DNA of 64,000 nt. Source: Flaviflexus huanghaiensis. GTDB taxonomy: Bacteria; Actinomycetota; Actinomycetes; Actinomycetales; Actinomycetaceae. The notes beneath the pieces were generated by a model, which saw only the letters and a list, made by a program, of their open reading frames with translations, made no database searches and was not told the origin of the DNA. Of the stretch, positions 62,247 through 64,000 are shown in pieces (the first letter of the stretch is position 1; every line of letters begins with the position of its first letter). A program made the position numbers and the translations under genes. The DNA lies in NCBI RefSeq assembly GCF_014118685.1, contig NZ_JACFAK010000004.1, positions 62,001-126,000 on the forward strand, read 5' to 3'.

Positions 62247-62948
62247 CTAAACAGTCAGACCTGCGTCGACATAGTCCGAATACTGCTTAACAAGCTTCGC
62301 AGCAGAGCGGGTGCCGATAAGAGAGACCCCGTACTTCTCGATGAGCCACAGCGAAGCTGGCATTGCGAACGTGCGCGGCACGCCCGACACCTTGAGCTTC
62401 GTCGCGGGGTTCGTGATGTTGTCCCGCATGATCTTCACCTGAGACTCGGTGGGAAAACCTTCGGAGCCGGTCGCCGTCTTCACATAGTCAATGCCCGCAT
62501 CGGAGCACATCTTCGTCAGCGTAGCGATCTCCTCATCGCTGAGGAAGCACACCTCGTAGATGAGCTTGCTGATGGCCTTGCCTTGACAGCGTTCGACGAG
62601 GCCGTCGAGCTCTTTCTCGACCAACGCGTAATTCTTATCGCGCAGGGCACCGATGTTGAGGACCATGTCAACGGCAGTCGCACCGAGCTCCAGGCCCTCG
62701 TCGATCTCAGCAAACTTCATCGCCGTCGACGTGCAACCGTATGGGAAGGAGATCGCAGTCCCGACGTGCACGTCGGATCCGGAGAGGACCTCGGCGACGA
62801 CGGGGGTCCAATAGGAGTTCGTGTAGCAGGCGGCCACATTCGCATCCCGTGCGCCTTGCGCGTGCTCGCGGATGTCCTTCTCTGTTGAGCTTTGCAGGTG
62901 CAGTGCCATGTCGAAGTGCTTGGCATATTCCGCGACGCTTAACGTCAT
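62247..62948 (-). CDS. DeoC/LacD-fold deoxyribose-phosphate aldolase-like protein
   Basis: A 233-residue class I aldolase of the DeoC type. Schiff-base Lys157 in D-Y-V-K-T-A-T-G; helper Lys186 in K-L-K-V-S-G; Asp94 in V-D-M-V-L-N. It would cleave a deoxy-sugar phosphate or a related keto compound into glyceraldehyde-3-phosphate-type and small aldehyde products. The pairing with an FGGY kinase and an SDR, rather than nucleoside phosphorylases, suggests a role outside nucleoside salvage. GGAGAAG precedes ATG 62948. Confidence 0.88.
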   Translation of the reverse strand: MTLSVAEYAKHFDMALHLQSSTEKDIREHAQGARDANVAACYTNSYWTPVVAEVLSGSDVHVGTAISFPYGCTSTAMKFAEIDEGLELGATAVDMVLNIGALRDKNYALVEKELDGLVERCQGKAISKLIYEVCFLSDEEIATLTKMCSDAGIDYVKTATGSEGFPTESQVKIMRDNITNPATKLKVSGVPRTFAMPASLWLIEKYGVSLIGTRSAAKLVKQYSDYVDAGLTV

Positions 62949-63359
62949 GTTTCTTCTCCTTTGAAGAATCAGTTCCGCCCGGCGGGGTCCCGAGCCTAAG
63001 AGAGAGCATATCGCCTATACAAGTATAGTCAAGCCTATTCAAGACATTGATTGCTGTGACTCTGCATCTTCCTGCCGGCCGGGCGTAAGAAGCAGATTCT
63101 CGACATCTGTGGCGGGGCAGGGCGTCGTAGCCATAGCGCCCATCGGCAGGGCCAATCCCGCCAGCATCCCAGCGTCGACCCAAGATCGCGACGCTGTCCG
63201 GGGAGCAAGACGGGACCGAAAGCACCGGAGGTTGAGGGCACGTCCCAGACCATGGCTCGTCCGCCATGCCGAACGTATCTCGTGTTCGACACGGCGCCCG
63301 CACGACGAACGATCGATGTGTTCGTGGCGGGTCGATCCGTTCAGTGGGCCTCTCGCATG
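62949..63359. other. Promoter region of the deoC operon and gap to the YihY gene
   Basis: About 410 bp. The right part (63040-63359) shows no supported gene. The left part carries the palindrome at 63015-63028 and further CAAG repeats. Confidence 0.45.
63015..63028. promoter_or_regulatory. Putative operator of the deoC operon
   Basis: CTATAC-AA-GTATAG is a perfect inverted repeat about 67 bp upstream of the deoC start. It is followed by repeated CAAG units (TATACAAG, TATAGTCAAG, CTATTCAAG) in 63016-63044. The AT-rich core suggests a GntR- or DeoR-type repressor site. No regulator gene is present in the window. Confidence 0.5.
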
Positions 63360-64000
63360 TTAGACGTCCGGACTCGCGCTTCGAGGCGATTTCCGATCGT
63401 CATCCGTCTCGGTTCGCGCACTGGCGGAGCTCTCACGCAACTCACGGCCGTCCGCGATGAGCTCCTCCTGCCTCTCTTTCAGCTTGCGCACCTTCTCCGT
63501 ATCTCGTGGGGGAAGCTGAATAGAATCCTCTGCTTCCATCCCGCTTTGAAGCTGCCGTGCGCGTTCGACTTCGGCGTCGATCTCGACTCCGAGCAGGATC
63601 ATGATGTTGAAGATCCACAGGGCGAAAAGGAGCGCCATGACGGAGCCGATCGTTCCATAGGAGCTGTAGCCGGCAAAGTAGGAGAAATAGAAGTAGAGGG
63701 CGGCGGACGCGATCATGATGCCAAGGATGGCGACGGCTGAGCCGATCGTGATCCATCTGAACTTCGGCATCTGAACATTCGGTGTGAAGTAGTAGAGCAC
63801 CGCGATGACAATGATGACGAGAGCAAGGATAACGAGCCACTTCAGCCACGCCCAGACCGGCAGGAACGTATCGGTGAGGTACGTGAGGACGCCGCCAAGA
63901 CCAAGAGGCTCCGCGATCGGGCCGAGCACCGCCTCCACCAGAGTGGCGTTGAGTGCGAGTGAGACGAGGATGAGGATGGCACCGAAGAGCATGGCGAGTG
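63360..64000 (-). CDS. YihY/BrkB family membrane protein, 5' end cut off
   Basis: The C-terminal ~213 residues of a YihY/virulence factor BrkB-type protein; the frame runs off the right edge. At least four hydrophobic segments are visible, with the family phrases Y-F-T-P-N-V-Q-M-P-K-F-R-W, Y-F-x-x-F-A-G-Y-S-S-Y-G-T-I-G-S-V and I-M-I-L-L-G-V-E-I-D-A-E-V-E-R. The cytoplasmic tail is long (about 75 residues) and charged. Function of the family is not established (formerly confused with RNase BN). Confidence 0.88.
   Translation of the reverse strand, partial: LAMLFGAILILVSLALNATLVEAVLGPIAEPLGLGGVLTYLTDTFLPVWAWLKWLVILALVIIVIAVLYYFTPNVQMPKFRWITIGSAVAILGIMIASAALYFYFSYFAGYSSYGTIGSVMALLFALWIFNIMILLGVEIDAEVERARQLQSGMEAEDSIQLPPRDTEKVRKLKERQEELIADGRELRESSASARTETDDDRKSPRSASPDV

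Noticed and set aside
1-64000. CRISPR array, rRNA operon, origin of replication, prophage
   Set aside because: No regularly spaced direct repeats, no rRNA sequence, no DnaA-box cluster and no phage structural genes were seen.

Overview
The window is a high-GC, gene-dense bacterial chromosome segment. Leaderless or GTG-started genes, the gene families present (DUF5996, DUF5926, a FemX/ATP-grasp pair, NarL-type two-component systems, Ltp-repeat lipoproteins) and an IdeR/DtxR-like box all point to the Actinomycetota. An Actinomycetaceae-like or related facultatively anaerobic actinobacterium is plausible, because there is a DcuA-type C4-dicarboxylate carrier. This placement is inferred from gene content only. 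No prophage, plasmid backbone or CRISPR array is visible. One intact insertion sequence is present, plus decayed IS fragments.

Left part (1-12 kb): queuine salvage (the end of a yhhQ-type transporter overlapping tgt); a DUF5996 protein; a PadR regulator with a palindromic operator ahead of an ABC1/UbiB-type kinase; a dcuA gene split by a complete 1,053-bp IS481-family element; an arylamine N-acetyltransferase; and a MacB/FtsX-type ABC transporter divergent from a NarL-type sensor/regulator pair. From 13.7 to 23.7 kb lie mostly housekeeping or accessory enzymes: a GH13 enzyme, a lipoprotein, a macrodomain protein, an acyltransferase, an enoyl-CoA hydratase-like protein, a P1 peptidase, the HrpB helicase with a coupled unknown gene, and an RlmC-like rRNA methyltransferase. 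From 23.8 to 30.3 kb is an osmolyte block: a PutP-like symporter, then an OpuA-type glycine betaine ABC system with two tandem substrate-binding lipoproteins, one of which has lost a key cage tryptophan.

Middle (30-44 kb): an IS-remnant region and tRNA-Arg(ACG); a FemX-like aminoacyltransferase next to a D-Asp-ligase-like ATP-grasp enzyme (peptidoglycan cross-bridge chemistry); a FrnE/DsbA protein with a coupled 44-residue CGPDGC peptide; a heterodimeric ABC exporter downstream of an iron-box-like site; tRNA-Ser(GCT); and a two-gene unit coupling a NYN-domain nuclease to a large HsdM-like protein whose catalytic NPPF motif is altered. That unit, flanked by two tRNA-Ser genes and preceded by a perfect inverted repeat, is the best candidate here for an undescribed system.

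Right part (43-64 kb): a quinone reductase-like protein, HAD phosphatase, SerS, a diacylglycerol kinase-like enzyme, PheA, a large membrane protein facing a GT2 glycosyltransferase, DUF5926, rhodanese, CopC, a 14-TM MFS exporter, Upp, TadA and tRNA-Ser(CGA). Then come a three-repeat Ltp lipoprotein (a family known from phage superinfection exclusion), a class-C beta-lactamase-like hydrolase, a DeoC/FGGY-kinase/SDR sugar catabolic operon with an upstream palindromic operator, and the start-truncated end of a YihY/BrkB membrane protein at the right edge.
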